Shown piece by piece: positions 6,721 to 14,226 of a DNA stretch of 19,078 nucleotides (the stretch's first letter is position 1; the number at the start of each line of letters is the position of its first letter). The DNA lies in contig JAEORI010000297.1 in the NCBI GenBank assembly GCA_016840965.1, positions 1-19,078 on the forward strand, in the 5' to 3' direction. Both the position numbers and the translations under genes were made by a program. The notes under the pieces are model-generated. The model saw only the letters and a list, made by a program, of their open reading frames with translations. It did not search any database and was not told where the DNA came from. This DNA comes from Candidatus Thorarchaeota archaeon (lineage in GTDB: Archaea; Asgardarchaeota; Thorarchaeia; Thorarchaeales; Thorarchaeaceae).

Positions 6721-9024
6721 TCACATCTTCGACTTCTTGTCTTCCTGATGCTTGCGCGCCTCGCGCCACATGACCTCTGCGAGCACTGTGAACATGTCTG
6801 CGACACCCTCACCAGTCTTCGCGGAGGACTCCATGTAGAGGAATCCTTGGTCCTCAGCCCAACGTTTTGCCTCATCAGAGGGGACTGCTCGGTCGGGTAG
6901 GTCTGTCTTGTTACCCACGCAGACCATTGGCACACGGGCCCCTATTGACTCGTCAGCCTCTTGGACCCACTTAGACAGTTCGGTGAAGGACCGACGTCGC
7001 GTGACATCGAACACCAGAATGATCCCCGCAGCTCCAGAATAGTACATCTTACGCACTGCTTTGAAACGTGCTTGGCCAGCCACATCCCACGCCTGGAGCT
7101 TGATACCAGTTGCGTACTCCTTCTCGGGCGGTGAGATCTGGGCTAGTTTTACAGCGAACTGACTTCCAATTGTCGTCTTGTAGTCGCGCTCGAACACACC
7201 GGTCACATACCGATTCACGAGCGTTGTCTTCCCGACAGCACCTTCTCCTATGACCATCGTTTTAAAGAGGAACTGGTAGGAGTCTGGGGCGGTTCCCGGC
7301 TGTGGAGGTTTGGGCTTCCTCCTTCGAATGTCAGCGACAAGTTGACTCTCAACATCTGACACAACAGCAGCTGTAACGGTTTCTTGTGGAGTTGGCTCAG
7401 ATGCTAGAGCTTCAATATCATCAATCTCAGCCCTGGCGGCACTTGTTTCTTCAGCACCAAACAGCTGGTCGAGGAGTTCTTCTGCTGCCTTCAATGAGTC
7501 AGCACTGTCTTGAGCCATTGTGGTATGTAGAATCTCTGAGGCTTTATCGCGTATCTCAGACCCTCCAAATCCTGTCCCCATAACAGGGCCGAACGGAGAT
7601 GCCGCTTCGGGCGGTTCATAGGTTTCTACAGGTTCAACGGGCACTGGTGCCACTGCAGCAGGAGCTGCTACTGCTGCACCTTCCTCGACAAGAATAGCAG
7701 TCTCTGGAGTAGTGACCTGTCTAACTTGACCGCTCGTGTCCGTCCACATCAGAACAATTGGTCGAACAATTACGGTCCCCTCTGCCTTTGGTGCCATTTG
7801 AACCTCGATACACTTGTTCTCTCCCGGAGCTAGGTCAAAACGTAGCTGTTGTGGGTTTACATCCATGTGGTCTTTGGGGAACCAGTATATCTTTCCAGAC
7901 ACACCATTGATAGGTTGGTCACTCACATTGTAGACAGTCACCTTTCCTCTGAGTTCTGCGCCAGTCTTGGTTTCTGGGCTCACTTCGAATTTAGGAATTA
8001 TCTTGTAAAGACCTTCAAGCACCTTTAGAGGACCATCAGAAACTCCAACCTGAACCTCTTTTCTACCATCGCCTCCTGCATCACCAACATTGATTGCGAG
8101 GATTTTCTTTCCAATGTCAACCGAAGCCAACTGTTTGAGGTCAGCCATGTGCAGGTTGTAGAAGTTGATCTTGAAGTCAGAAGTGGCAACAACAATCTCA
8201 TCTTGATGGTCAGCATTGAGCTCTTCAATCCGGATTGATAGTGCCTTCACGTTCTCGAGTTTTGAGAACAGGTCCAGCTTGCTCTCTTCATTTCGATATA
8301 TACGGATAGATCCATCGTGTGTTACAACGCCAAGCTCCATCTTCCGGTCACCAAGCACATCACCTGCAGCAACAGAAATAACTGGACTTGGTAGCTCAAT
8401 GACCTCTATCTGTTCAACGGAGTGATTTCGTACCTTAAACACTCGCAAGGTACGGTCTCTATTTCCAGTCACGATTTCCTCGATCTCATCACCAATCACA
8501 TCACATGTCCCAATTGCAATGGGCATGTCGTCGAGCTTGTGATTCACGAACTGTGTGATTTTGTTGTCAGTGTCCATTTGGAGAATTCTCAAGGTGGAGT
8601 CACTACCACCAACCATAATCTCATTCTTCTCATCACCTGTTACATCAGTGACGTAGACCGCTGTGACAAAACGGTCGACTGGAAACTGAGCTAAAAGTTC
8701 GAGTTGTCCACTGGGTGCATAACGGTAGACTTGGACTGTCCCAGCCTCTCCTGGTTTCTCTCCAGGTCCTATTGCACGGCCAACCACAAGCTCCATTTGT
8801 CCATCGTTATTTGCATCAGCAATCTTGATGGAGAGAATACTTCCTCCTACGTCATGCTGCGCAAGAAATGCTATCTCACTCTTATTAGCATCATAAAGGC
8901 GAAGGACACCGTCACGACCACCTGTGCATAGCTCAGCGGTACCATTACCAGTTACATCTCCGACTGCGATAGCGCTAGTACTCTCGTCATCTTCTATTTC
9001 GAACAGAACTTTAGGTGAACCCAA
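6721..9024 (-). CDS. FG-GAP beta-propeller / Ig-like / Rab-like small GTPase fusion protein
   Basis: This 767-residue cytosolic protein has no signal peptide or TM segment. Residues 5-340 hold seven FG-GAP-like repeats. Each has a D-x-x-x-[DN/E]-x-x-x-E-type turn, at 23, 70, 127, 175, 222, 268 and 315, with a spacing of about 47, which predicts a seven-bladed propeller. Residues about 345-447 are beta-rich and look Ig- or adaptin-ear-like. A Pro/Ala/Val linker (450-475) and acidic amphipathic helices (490-545) follow. Residues 583-760 form a complete Ras-superfamily GTPase: G1 G-E-G-A-V-G-K-T (593-600), G2 T617/T618-I-G, G3 D-V-A-G-Q (647-651), G4 N-K-T-D (705-708), G5 S-S-A-K (733-736). It is Rab/Ras-like rather than Arf-like and ends in Lys-rich sequence without prenylatable Cys. 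The TTG start is supported by AGGAAGG (9033-9039 on -), 8 bases upstream. The domain calls are strong; cellular role and partners are unknown. Confidence 0.92.
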   Translation of the reverse strand: MGSPKVLFEIEDDESTSAIAVGDVTGNGTAELCTGGRDGVLRLYDANKSEIAFLAQHDVGGSILSIKIADANNDGQMELVVGRAIGPGEKPGEAGTVQVYRYAPSGQLELLAQFPVDRFVTAVYVTDVTGDEKNEIMVGGSDSTLRILQMDTDNKITQFVNHKLDDMPIAIGTCDVIGDEIEEIVTGNRDRTLRVFKVRNHSVEQIEVIELPSPVISVAAGDVLGDRKMELGVVTHDGSIRIYRNEESKLDLFSKLENVKALSIRIEELNADHQDEIVVATSDFKINFYNLHMADLKQLASVDIGKKILAINVGDAGGDGRKEVQVGVSDGPLKVLEGLYKIIPKFEVSPETKTGAELRGKVTVYNVSDQPINGVSGKIYWFPKDHMDVNPQQLRFDLAPGENKCIEVQMAPKAEGTVIVRPIVLMWTDTSGQVRQVTTPETAILVEEGAAVAAPAAVAPVPVEPVETYEPPEAASPFGPVMGTGFGGSEIRDKASEILHTTMAQDSADSLKAAEELLDQLFGAEETSAARAEIDDIEALASEPTPQETVTAAVVSDVESQLVADIRRRKPKPPQPGTAPDSYQFLFKTMVIGEGAVGKTTLVNRYVTGVFERDYKTTIGSQFAVKLAQISPPEKEYATGIKLQAWDVAGQARFKAVRKMYYSGAAGIILVFDVTRRRSFTELSKWVQEADESIGARVPMVCVGNKTDLPDRAVPSDEAKRWAEDQGFLYMESSAKTGEGVADMFTVLAEVMWREARKHQEDKKSKM

Positions 9025-9065
9025 GTCAGCAACCTTCCTGTTGATTATGGCATATATGGTATTAA

Positions 9066-9075
9066 CTATATTTTT
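9066..9075 (-). promoter_or_regulatory. TATA-like box for the propeller-GTPase gene
   Basis: On the minus strand this reads AAAAATATAG, about 45 bases upstream of the TTG start. The spacing predicts a leader of about 20 bases, long enough to include the AGGAAGG ribosome binding site. It overlaps a small inverted repeat, AACTA (9064-9068) and TAGTT (9075-9079). The rest of the 171-base divergent intergenic region (9025-9195) shows only a T-tract near 9110 and nothing else I can name. Confidence 0.35.
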
Positions 9076-9195
9076 AGTTCCTAGTACAGGTATTGATTGA
9101 ATCAGGGCCCTTTTTTTACTTTGTTGGGTCAGCCTCCCCCTACTAATAGCGTGTCAACAGCATAGCATTTAACAGATTGAAGGTATCAAAATCCC

Positions 9196-10005
9196 TTGGT
9201 TCAAACAATGCCCAAGCTCTCGGTCCGAGATATCTCAAAGTCATACCCAAATGATGACTCAGGAGAAGTGGAAGTTCTTGATGCCATCTCTTTTGATGTC
9301 CATGATGGCGATTTGCTATGTTTAGTTGGACCGAGTGGATGTGGAAAAACTACTCTGTTGAAAATTATTGCCGGACTCTTAGCACCTGATGAGGGCAAGG
9401 TATTCATAGATGATAAAGAAGTTCAGCCAGGACACAACAGGGTTGGGTATATCTTTCAGCAAGAGTCACTGTTCCCGTGGAGAACGGTAAGGCAAAACAT
9501 CCAGTTTGGACTTGAAATTGCGAATGTTGATAAATCTGAGATGAATGCTAGAGTGAATGACATCATCGAGATTGTGGGGATGGAGGGTCTTGAAGACAAT
9601 TATCCTCATGAGATATCTGGGGGGCAAGCAAGAAAGACAGAGATGGCTCGAAGCCTTGTCGTATCACCAGATATTCTAGTTGCTGATGAAGCGTTCTCCA
9701 ATCTAGATGCCCAAACTCGTAATTACCTTCAGGAAGAATTCCTAAGGATACAGAAAAGAACTGGATCGACAATTGTCTTTGTTACACATAATGTTGATGA
9801 AGCTGTCTTTATGGCGGACCATATTCTGATGATGAGTAATATTCCTGCGAAAATTCTGAAAGAGTACAAGATTGATATTCCAAAACCGAGGGTTAGGACA
9901 TCACCAGAGTGTCTGGCATATCGTAGTGACATCCTTAGTCTTCTTAAGATCGAACAGGAAAAAGCAATGAGTCAGGCTAGACAGAAACAGTCTGCCTCCA
10001 CTTGA
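9196..10005 (+). CDS. ABC transporter ATP-binding protein (SsuB/TauB/NitT type)
   Basis: This 269-residue nucleotide-binding subunit should power import of a sulfonate-, taurine-, nitrate- or pyrimidine-precursor-like solute. It has Walker A G-P-S-G-C-G-K-T-T (45-53), Q-loop Q88/Q89 followed by E-S-L-F-P-W (90-95, typical of this subfamily), signature S-G-G-Q (141-144), Walker B I-L-V-A-D-E (160-165), D-loop S-N-L-D and H-loop His198. Walker B continues D-E-A-F instead of the usual D-E-P-F. After the signature, A-R-K-T-E replaces the usual R-Q-R-type run. All catalytic residues are present. The TTG start has GAAGGT at 9179-9184; an ATG at 9208 is the alternative. Its 3' end overlaps the convergent permease gene by 29 bases. 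The substrate is unassigned. Confidence 0.9.
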   Translation: MVQTMPKLSVRDISKSYPNDDSGEVEVLDAISFDVHDGDLLCLVGPSGCGKTTLLKIIAGLLAPDEGKVFIDDKEVQPGHNRVGYIFQQESLFPWRTVRQNIQFGLEIANVDKSEMNARVNDIIEIVGMEGLEDNYPHEISGGQARKTEMARSLVVSPDILVADEAFSNLDAQTRNYLQEEFLRIQKRTGSTIVFVTHNVDEAVFMADHILMMSNIPAKILKEYKIDIPKPRVRTSPECLAYRSDILSLLKIEQEKAMSQARQKQSAST

Positions 10006-10807
10006 GCAAACGTTTCTCGATGAATAAGAAGAAGAATGTGATGAGGAATCCGATAAGACCGATGAGAAGCATGCTTATGATCACAGCACCTGTACGGCCA
10101 ATCTGTTGCATGATAAGAACAAGGTAGCCAAGGCCAAGACCACCCCCAATCATTTCTGCCGCAACAAGACACATCCAACCAATCCCGAATCCAATCCTAA
10201 GACCAGCGAATATTTCAGGCCCAGCAGAAGGCACGACAACCTTGGATAAGATTTGGAGCTCACTTGCACCAAAAGTCTTCGCGGAGTCTATATGAACGGG
10301 CTCAGTCCTTTTCACACCAGTTGTTGTATTTGTGAGAATGGGAAAGAATGCACCAATCCAGATAATGAACACTTGAGCTCCAAGCATGTTTCTGTAGAAC
10401 ATTAGGATGGCTAGGGGAATCCAAGCAATGGGAGGAATTGGTCGTATGGCTTCAACTACAGGACCAAGAACTGATTCGAAGAGGCGATACCGTCCTATAG
10501 CAATACCAAGAGGGATTGCTGTTACCATAGCAAAAGCGAAACCAATTACGACTCGTGTAAGACTCATTCTCACGTGGTCAATTAGGAAATAACCTTCACT
10601 GTCACCTTCAGTGATTAGTTGGATAAATGCAGTAAGAACCTCTTCTAAGGATGATCTAGAAATTGTAGAAATGAGATGCCACAGCAGAACAATCAATAAA
10701 ACAGGAAGAATAATTCTAAGAAAAACGGTCCGAAATATATTATTCAAAGACTTCTGCTCATCTGGGATTTTTTCTGACGATTCGCCCGTACTTTCTCTCG
10801 TGGACAT
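9977..10807 (-). CDS. ABC transporter permease (SsuC/TauC/NitT type)
   Basis: This integral membrane protein of about 276 residues forms the translocation pore. After a hydrophilic N-terminus of about 25 residues come roughly six hydrophobic segments, including L-P-V-L-L-I-V-L-L-W-H near the start and a final L-L-I-G-L-I-G-F-L-I-T-F-F-F-L-F. The cytoplasmic EAA-type loop that docks the ATPase is visible as A-K-T-F-G-A-S-E-L-Q-I-L followed by V-V-V-P-S-A-G-P-E-I. I start it at the ATG at 10807; a TTG three codons upstream (10816) is possible but has no clear ribosome binding site. It is downstream of the solute-binding protein gene on the same strand, 48 bases away, and is probably in one operon with it. 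The ATPase partner is encoded on the opposite strand and overlaps its 3' end. Confidence 0.9.
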   Translation of the reverse strand: MSTRESTGESSEKIPDEQKSLNNIFRTVFLRIILPVLLIVLLWHLISTISRSSLEEVLTAFIQLITEGDSEGYFLIDHVRMSLTRVVIGFAFAMVTAIPLGIAIGRYRLFESVLGPVVEAIRPIPPIAWIPLAILMFYRNMLGAQVFIIWIGAFFPILTNTTTGVKRTEPVHIDSAKTFGASELQILSKVVVPSAGPEIFAGLRIGFGIGWMCLVAAEMIGGGLGLGYLVLIMQQIGRTGAVIISMLLIGLIGFLITFFFLFIEKRLLKWRQTVSV

Positions 10808-10855
10808 TCTTCTCAAGTAGGTTTGATTTTGTCTTACTTTTCTGTCTGTCGTTTT

Positions 10856-11848
10856 CTAACAACAAAGAAGAGGAACTTCAACATATGTTGTATTAATGAA
10901 ACCATCAAGGAATTCTGGTATATTAGACGGTACATTATCGATCAAATCTTGTGAGATAAGGAATTCCAAGTACATCTCGATTCCAGTTACGTTCACATCA
11001 TAGTCGAAAATAACTCGATTGAAGGCTGTTGTGACAGGTGTTTCATCCATCTCAAGCCAGTCAATGGCAATCGCGATGGCTTCAGTTGGGTGTGTTACAA
11101 TCCAATCTGTTGCCTCTTGATGAATCTGTATCACTTCTTCAACAATATCAGGATGATCTGAGAGGAATGTGTTTTCTGCCGCGACAACACAACAAGGATG
11201 TCCTGGCCATATATCGCCAGATAATACCAATGGCACTGCTTTATTCTGATATTCAGCCAAAGCATTGAATGGTTCCCATGCAATGAACGCAGGGTTCTCT
11301 GGTGTAAGGGAATCAGCCATTAGGGATGGTTGTGTTGTTAGGGCGGTAATATTGGAATAGGTCAAACCTGACTGGTTGAGAGCCAATCTAAGAAGAAAGT
11401 TTTGAACAGTAGATGGTCCTGGTTGATATACTCCTTTTCCAACAAGGTCCGAAATGCTTGTCACATGACCTGCGTCAAATTCCGACTTTGAAACCATGAT
11501 TGCAGAACCTTCCAAGTTTGCTGCGGCTAATATTGTAATCATGATGTCTTGGTTCAGACGTTTAGTAAGAGCTGGAGCTGCCCCTAAATACCCCATGTCG
11601 ATTTGACCACCAGCGAATCCATCCATCTCTTGAGCCCCATTTCCATATTGAACTAATTCAACAACAATCCCTTCTCTTTCGAAATATCCATTTTCAAGAG
11701 CCACTCTCAACGCAAGCTGGTGAATGTCTTTTGAGAGATAACCAATTCTAACATCGGGTACGGGAGCAGGATTCCAGAACGCTACTATTGCGATGGAACC
11801 AAGGATAATTACAACTATACCGACTGCAACAACATGATTTCGTTCCAT
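10856..11848 (-). CDS. Membrane-anchored ABC solute-binding protein (NMT1/SsuA/TauA-like)
   Basis: This 330-residue extracytoplasmic binding protein is the first gene of the - strand transporter operon. Residues 5-25 are a hydrophobic segment without a lipobox Cys, so it is probably a signal anchor, as is common in archaea. The mature part has the type II binding-protein pattern of the NMT1/SsuA group: V-R-I-G-Y-L near the start, A-L-E-N-G-Y-F (50-56), G-F-A-G-G-Q-I-D (77-84), the ligand-region W-E-P-F (191-194) and G-H-P-C-C (216-220). It ends in L-L-C-C, so there are two Cys pairs that could disulfide-bond outside the cell. The ATG has GAGGT (11858-11862 on -) about 10 bases upstream. The ligand could be a sulfonate, nitrate, bicarbonate or thiamine-precursor-like compound; the sequence does not decide. 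Confidence 0.88.
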   Translation of the reverse strand: MERNHVVAVGIVVIILGSIAIVAFWNPAPVPDVRIGYLSKDIHQLALRVALENGYFEREGIVVELVQYGNGAQEMDGFAGGQIDMGYLGAAPALTKRLNQDIMITILAAANLEGSAIMVSKSEFDAGHVTSISDLVGKGVYQPGPSTVQNFLLRLALNQSGLTYSNITALTTQPSLMADSLTPENPAFIAWEPFNALAEYQNKAVPLVLSGDIWPGHPCCVVAAENTFLSDHPDIVEEVIQIHQEATDWIVTHPTEAIAIAIDWLEMDETPVTTAFNRVIFDYDVNVTGIEMYLEFLISQDLIDNVPSNIPEFLDGFINTTYVEVPLLCC

Positions 11849-11952
11849 AGCTGGATTACCTCAGTGAAACAAGGTTTGAACCATATTTGAGGGTTGAGTT
11901 TTAGGATTCTCTTTCCATCAAATTGATTAGTTTGGATTTGTATTCTGATGAC

Positions 11953-12327
11953 ATGTCACTCCGAGACCGCATCCCTGACCAGCTAAAGATAGGGAACGAA
12001 GTGATTGCCATAACCATAGAAGATGACATTGCAGTGTATCCAACAAGTGACTACATCCTCCTTGAGATATCGCATAATGCCGGGAAAGTTAACATCCCCA
12101 AGATTGCAAACACACTTCGCGGTCTTGTTAAAGATGAAAAACAACTAGTAGCAATTCGTGGTTTTGGATTCAAAGGAATCGGGCTTGCTGTTCGGGTTGC
12201 ACATGAATTAAAAATTCGAGAAAGCAAGTTTCTGTATCAGATGACTTTTGACACCTTTGATGCAACGGATCCAAAAACTGAACGACCAGTAACTAGTGTT
12301 CAAATCATAGTTATGCCACCTGAATGA
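11953..12327 (+). CDS. Divergent Alba-like nucleic-acid-binding protein
   Basis: This protein of about 124 residues has C-terminal two-thirds that follow the Alba (Sac10b) pattern. A first strand and helix run S-D-Y-I-L-L-E-I … I-P-K-I-A-N-T-L-R-G-L. The hallmark second strand-turn-helix is V-A-I-R-G-F-G-F-K-G-I-G-L-A-V-R-V-A-H-E-L, where Alba has 'I-K-A-R-G-x-A-I-x-x-A-V-x-V-A-E'. A final strand is R-P-V-T-S-V-Q-I-I-V. Alba proteins bind DNA or RNA as dimers in archaeal chromatin and RNA metabolism. The usual Lys pair near the N-terminus of the fold is not evident, and there is an N-terminal extension of about 30 residues. I chose the ATG at 11953; a TTG at 11923 in the same frame would add 10 residues. 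The next gene begins 18 bases downstream. The match is by eye and moderately secure. Confidence 0.7.
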   Translation: MSLRDRIPDQLKIGNEVIAITIEDDIAVYPTSDYILLEISHNAGKVNIPKIANTLRGLVKDEKQLVAIRGFGFKGIGLAVRVAHELKIRESKFLYQMTFDTFDATDPKTERPVTSVQIIVMPPE

Positions 12328-12345
12328 ATATACCCGGAGGAAAAC

Positions 12346-12939
12346 ATGGTGGATGAAAACAAACAGAATCCATCATTACTCAATGTGAAGCTATCCAAGA
12401 TTCAGTTTCCTGAGGTTTGCCCTGTCTGTTTGGAAGAGCCCGAAGATCTTGTTTTTGTCACAATCACAGAGAAACAGCATGATGACTATCTGTCTAGTTC
12501 TTGGACAAAACAGAATGACAAAGTTTCAGTAGCGCTCAATGCTGCGAGTGGAGCGACGACATTCGCAATTCCCACTTGTATGAGGCACGGTAGTAAGAGT
12601 GTACGTTCATTGAAGACGAAATTAATTGCAGCTCTTGGGTTTTTTGTCCTATTTTATCCAATTCTATTCTTCCTTATCCAAATCAATATTGCATTGAGCT
12701 TTTCTCGTCCCTTAGTCCAGCCATTGTTAGGATTTCTGGGCTTGACAATATTCCTCATCCTAATACTGCTATATGGCTTATTTCCAAGAGCTTTGGAGAG
12801 AGCCATTCGTTTTCAACATGTAAGCCGTACGCGAGACTCGGTCTTTCTGTTGTTTACCAATTCAGAGTATCAAAGGCTGTTTATAGATCTCAATTCAATG
12901 AATGTAAACATTCAATCTGATACGAAATCCAAAACCTGA
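12346..12939 (+). CDS. Two-TM membrane protein with N-terminal Cys/His cluster, function unknown
   Basis: I do not recognise this 197-residue protein. A soluble N-terminal part has C-P-V-C (Cys25, Cys28) and later C-M-R-H (Cys78, His81), which together could bind one zinc ion. Two hydrophobic segments follow (about 92-117 and 124-146) with a short connecting loop containing Arg and Pro. After them comes a soluble C-terminal tail of about 50 residues predicted to be beta-rich. A membrane-tethered zinc-finger-like cytosolic face is the simplest reading. The ATG has a strong GGAGG at 12336-12340. It lies 18 bases after the Alba-like gene and is probably co-transcribed with it. Confidence 0.75.
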   Translation: MVDENKQNPSLLNVKLSKIQFPEVCPVCLEEPEDLVFVTITEKQHDDYLSSSWTKQNDKVSVALNAASGATTFAIPTCMRHGSKSVRSLKTKLIAALGFFVLFYPILFFLIQINIALSFSRPLVQPLLGFLGLTIFLILILLYGLFPRALERAIRFQHVSRTRDSVFLLFTNSEYQRLFIDLNSMNVNIQSDTKSKT

Positions 12940-12951
12940 GATTAGTGCATT

Positions 12952-12998
12952 GGTAACCTTCAAGTGGGGTCATGCAATGTAAAAAAAAGTAGGTTACC
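12952..12998. promoter_or_regulatory. Perfect 8-bp inverted repeat abutting the ribosome binding site of the first NosD gene
   Basis: GGTAACCT (12952-12959) and AGGTTACC (12991-12998) are perfect inverted complements separated by 31 bases. The right arm ends directly at GGAGG (12999-13003). As DNA it could be an operator. As RNA it would form a hairpin whose base lies against the ribosome binding site. An A-rich run at 12980-12988 lies in the loop. The function is inferred. Confidence 0.4.
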
Positions 12999-13017
12999 GG
13001 AGGAATCTGACCTGAGA

Positions 13018-14226
13018 ATGAAACCTGCTACAGTGGTCTTTGTAACAGTGCTAATGTTACTTCTATCAACTGTTGCAGGTGTGATGTTTTCATCCAACAA
13101 GACAAGTTCCAAATTCATAAGACTAGGCCCTATTGAACAGAGCATTAACGCGGAATATCAGACCAGTGAACCCATCATTGTTTCAAACAATTTTGAATTT
13201 GTATCGTTGGGTGCATCCGGAGTCGGGACACCCTCGGACCCATACACATTTGAGAATCTTCATATTGCAGACTCAAGTAGCTGCATTCAGGTCCAAGACA
13301 CAACAGCCTATTTTGTAATTTTGAATTGCAAATTGGAATCAGGTGATTCAGCCCCAGCAATACTGTTTAGCAATGTAGAGAATGGTCGAGTGGAACAGTG
13401 CGAGATCAAAGGCGGCTCAAGTGGAATCGAACTAATTAACTCAGAAGGTTGCGTTATTCAAGAGAACATCATATACGACTGCTGGGATGGGATTTATCTC
13501 TACTATACTTCTACTAGCACTGCAACTGATAACACTATTCACAACAATAACAAAGGCATAGCTTTCAATCAATCAAACCATTCCCTTATACTCAATAACA
13601 CAATCTATGCAAATCAAAGATATGGGATTGAAATTGCATTTTATTCCTATAATAACACAATCTATGGAAATTCAATAGGGTGGAACAACATTCAGGGATC
13701 GCTAGGAGAAAATGCATTTGATAGTGGTATGAACACCACCTTTGATAACGGAGCTAGTATTGGTAATTCCTGGTCTGATTATAATGAATCAGAAACATAC
13801 ATGATTCCGGGAACCGGAGGCTCTGTAGACCACTTCGCTCAACTTCTGGAGGATGATGTGAATCCCTATGTTCGTGCACTATTGGATGTAGCAATTGATG
13901 TTGATTCAGTTGGTAACACCTTGACTTGGACTGTATATGACAGATATCCTTCAGTCTACAGAATTGATCAAAATGAACAGCAAGTGGTCCGAGCTACTTG
14001 GGAGGGGAGAGAGATATCATATGGGCTTGACCATCTTCAGGTAGGAACCCACGCAATCACACTCATATTGGTCGATGGTGCAGGAAACACTGTTTCAGAC
14101 GGGGTCTTCGTGTCAGTCATTTCTTTTATTTTGGGAGGTATAGGAACTGAGTTTGTAATGATTGCATCAGGTATAACTGTTGCTTGTTTTGTGATTATTG
14201 TAATTTTCATAAAGAGACTCACTTAA
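13018..14226 (+). CDS. NosD-type right-handed beta-helix surface protein, C-terminally membrane anchored (copy 1)
   Basis: This protein of about 402 residues is exported and tethered to the membrane. It has an N-terminal hydrophobic signal sequence (V-V-F-V-T-V-L-M-L-L-L-S-T-V-A-G). A body of NosD/carbohydrate-binding-type repeats follows, with I-x-x-C-x-x-x-G-I and N-N-T-I-Y-x-N coils forming a right-handed parallel beta-helix. Next come a G-N-S-W-S-D-Y-N motif and an Ig-like region ending V-D-G-A-G-N-T-V-S-D. A C-terminal TM segment closes with I-K-R-L-T. Such proteins usually bind or process surface polysaccharide. A longer GTG start at 12964 exists, but GGAGG at 12999-13003 points to CTG 13012 or ATG 13018; I use the ATG. 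The next gene is its tandem duplicate. Confidence 0.85.
   Translation: MKPATVVFVTVLMLLLSTVAGVMFSSNKTSSKFIRLGPIEQSINAEYQTSEPIIVSNNFEFVSLGASGVGTPSDPYTFENLHIADSSSCIQVQDTTAYFVILNCKLESGDSAPAILFSNVENGRVEQCEIKGGSSGIELINSEGCVIQENIIYDCWDGIYLYYTSTSTATDNTIHNNNKGIAFNQSNHSLILNNTIYANQRYGIEIAFYSYNNTIYGNSIGWNNIQGSLGENAFDSGMNTTFDNGASIGNSWSDYNESETYMIPGTGGSVDHFAQLLEDDVNPYVRALLDVAIDVDSVGNTLTWTVYDRYPSVYRIDQNEQQVVRATWEGREISYGLDHLQVGTHAITLILVDGAGNTVSDGVFVSVISFILGGIGTEFVMIASGITVACFVIIVIFIKRLT

Noticed and set aside
8216..8931. Three plus-strand frames opposite the propeller-coding region
   Set aside because: They are antisense to the periodic FG-GAP repeats and owe their length to that repetitive sequence; none has a recognisable motif.
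12964..13017. GTG start for the first NosD gene, giving an 18-residue polar extension before the signal sequence
   Set aside because: The extension places hydrophilic residues before the signal peptide, lies inside an inverted repeat loop, and ignores the strong GGAGG at 12999-13003.
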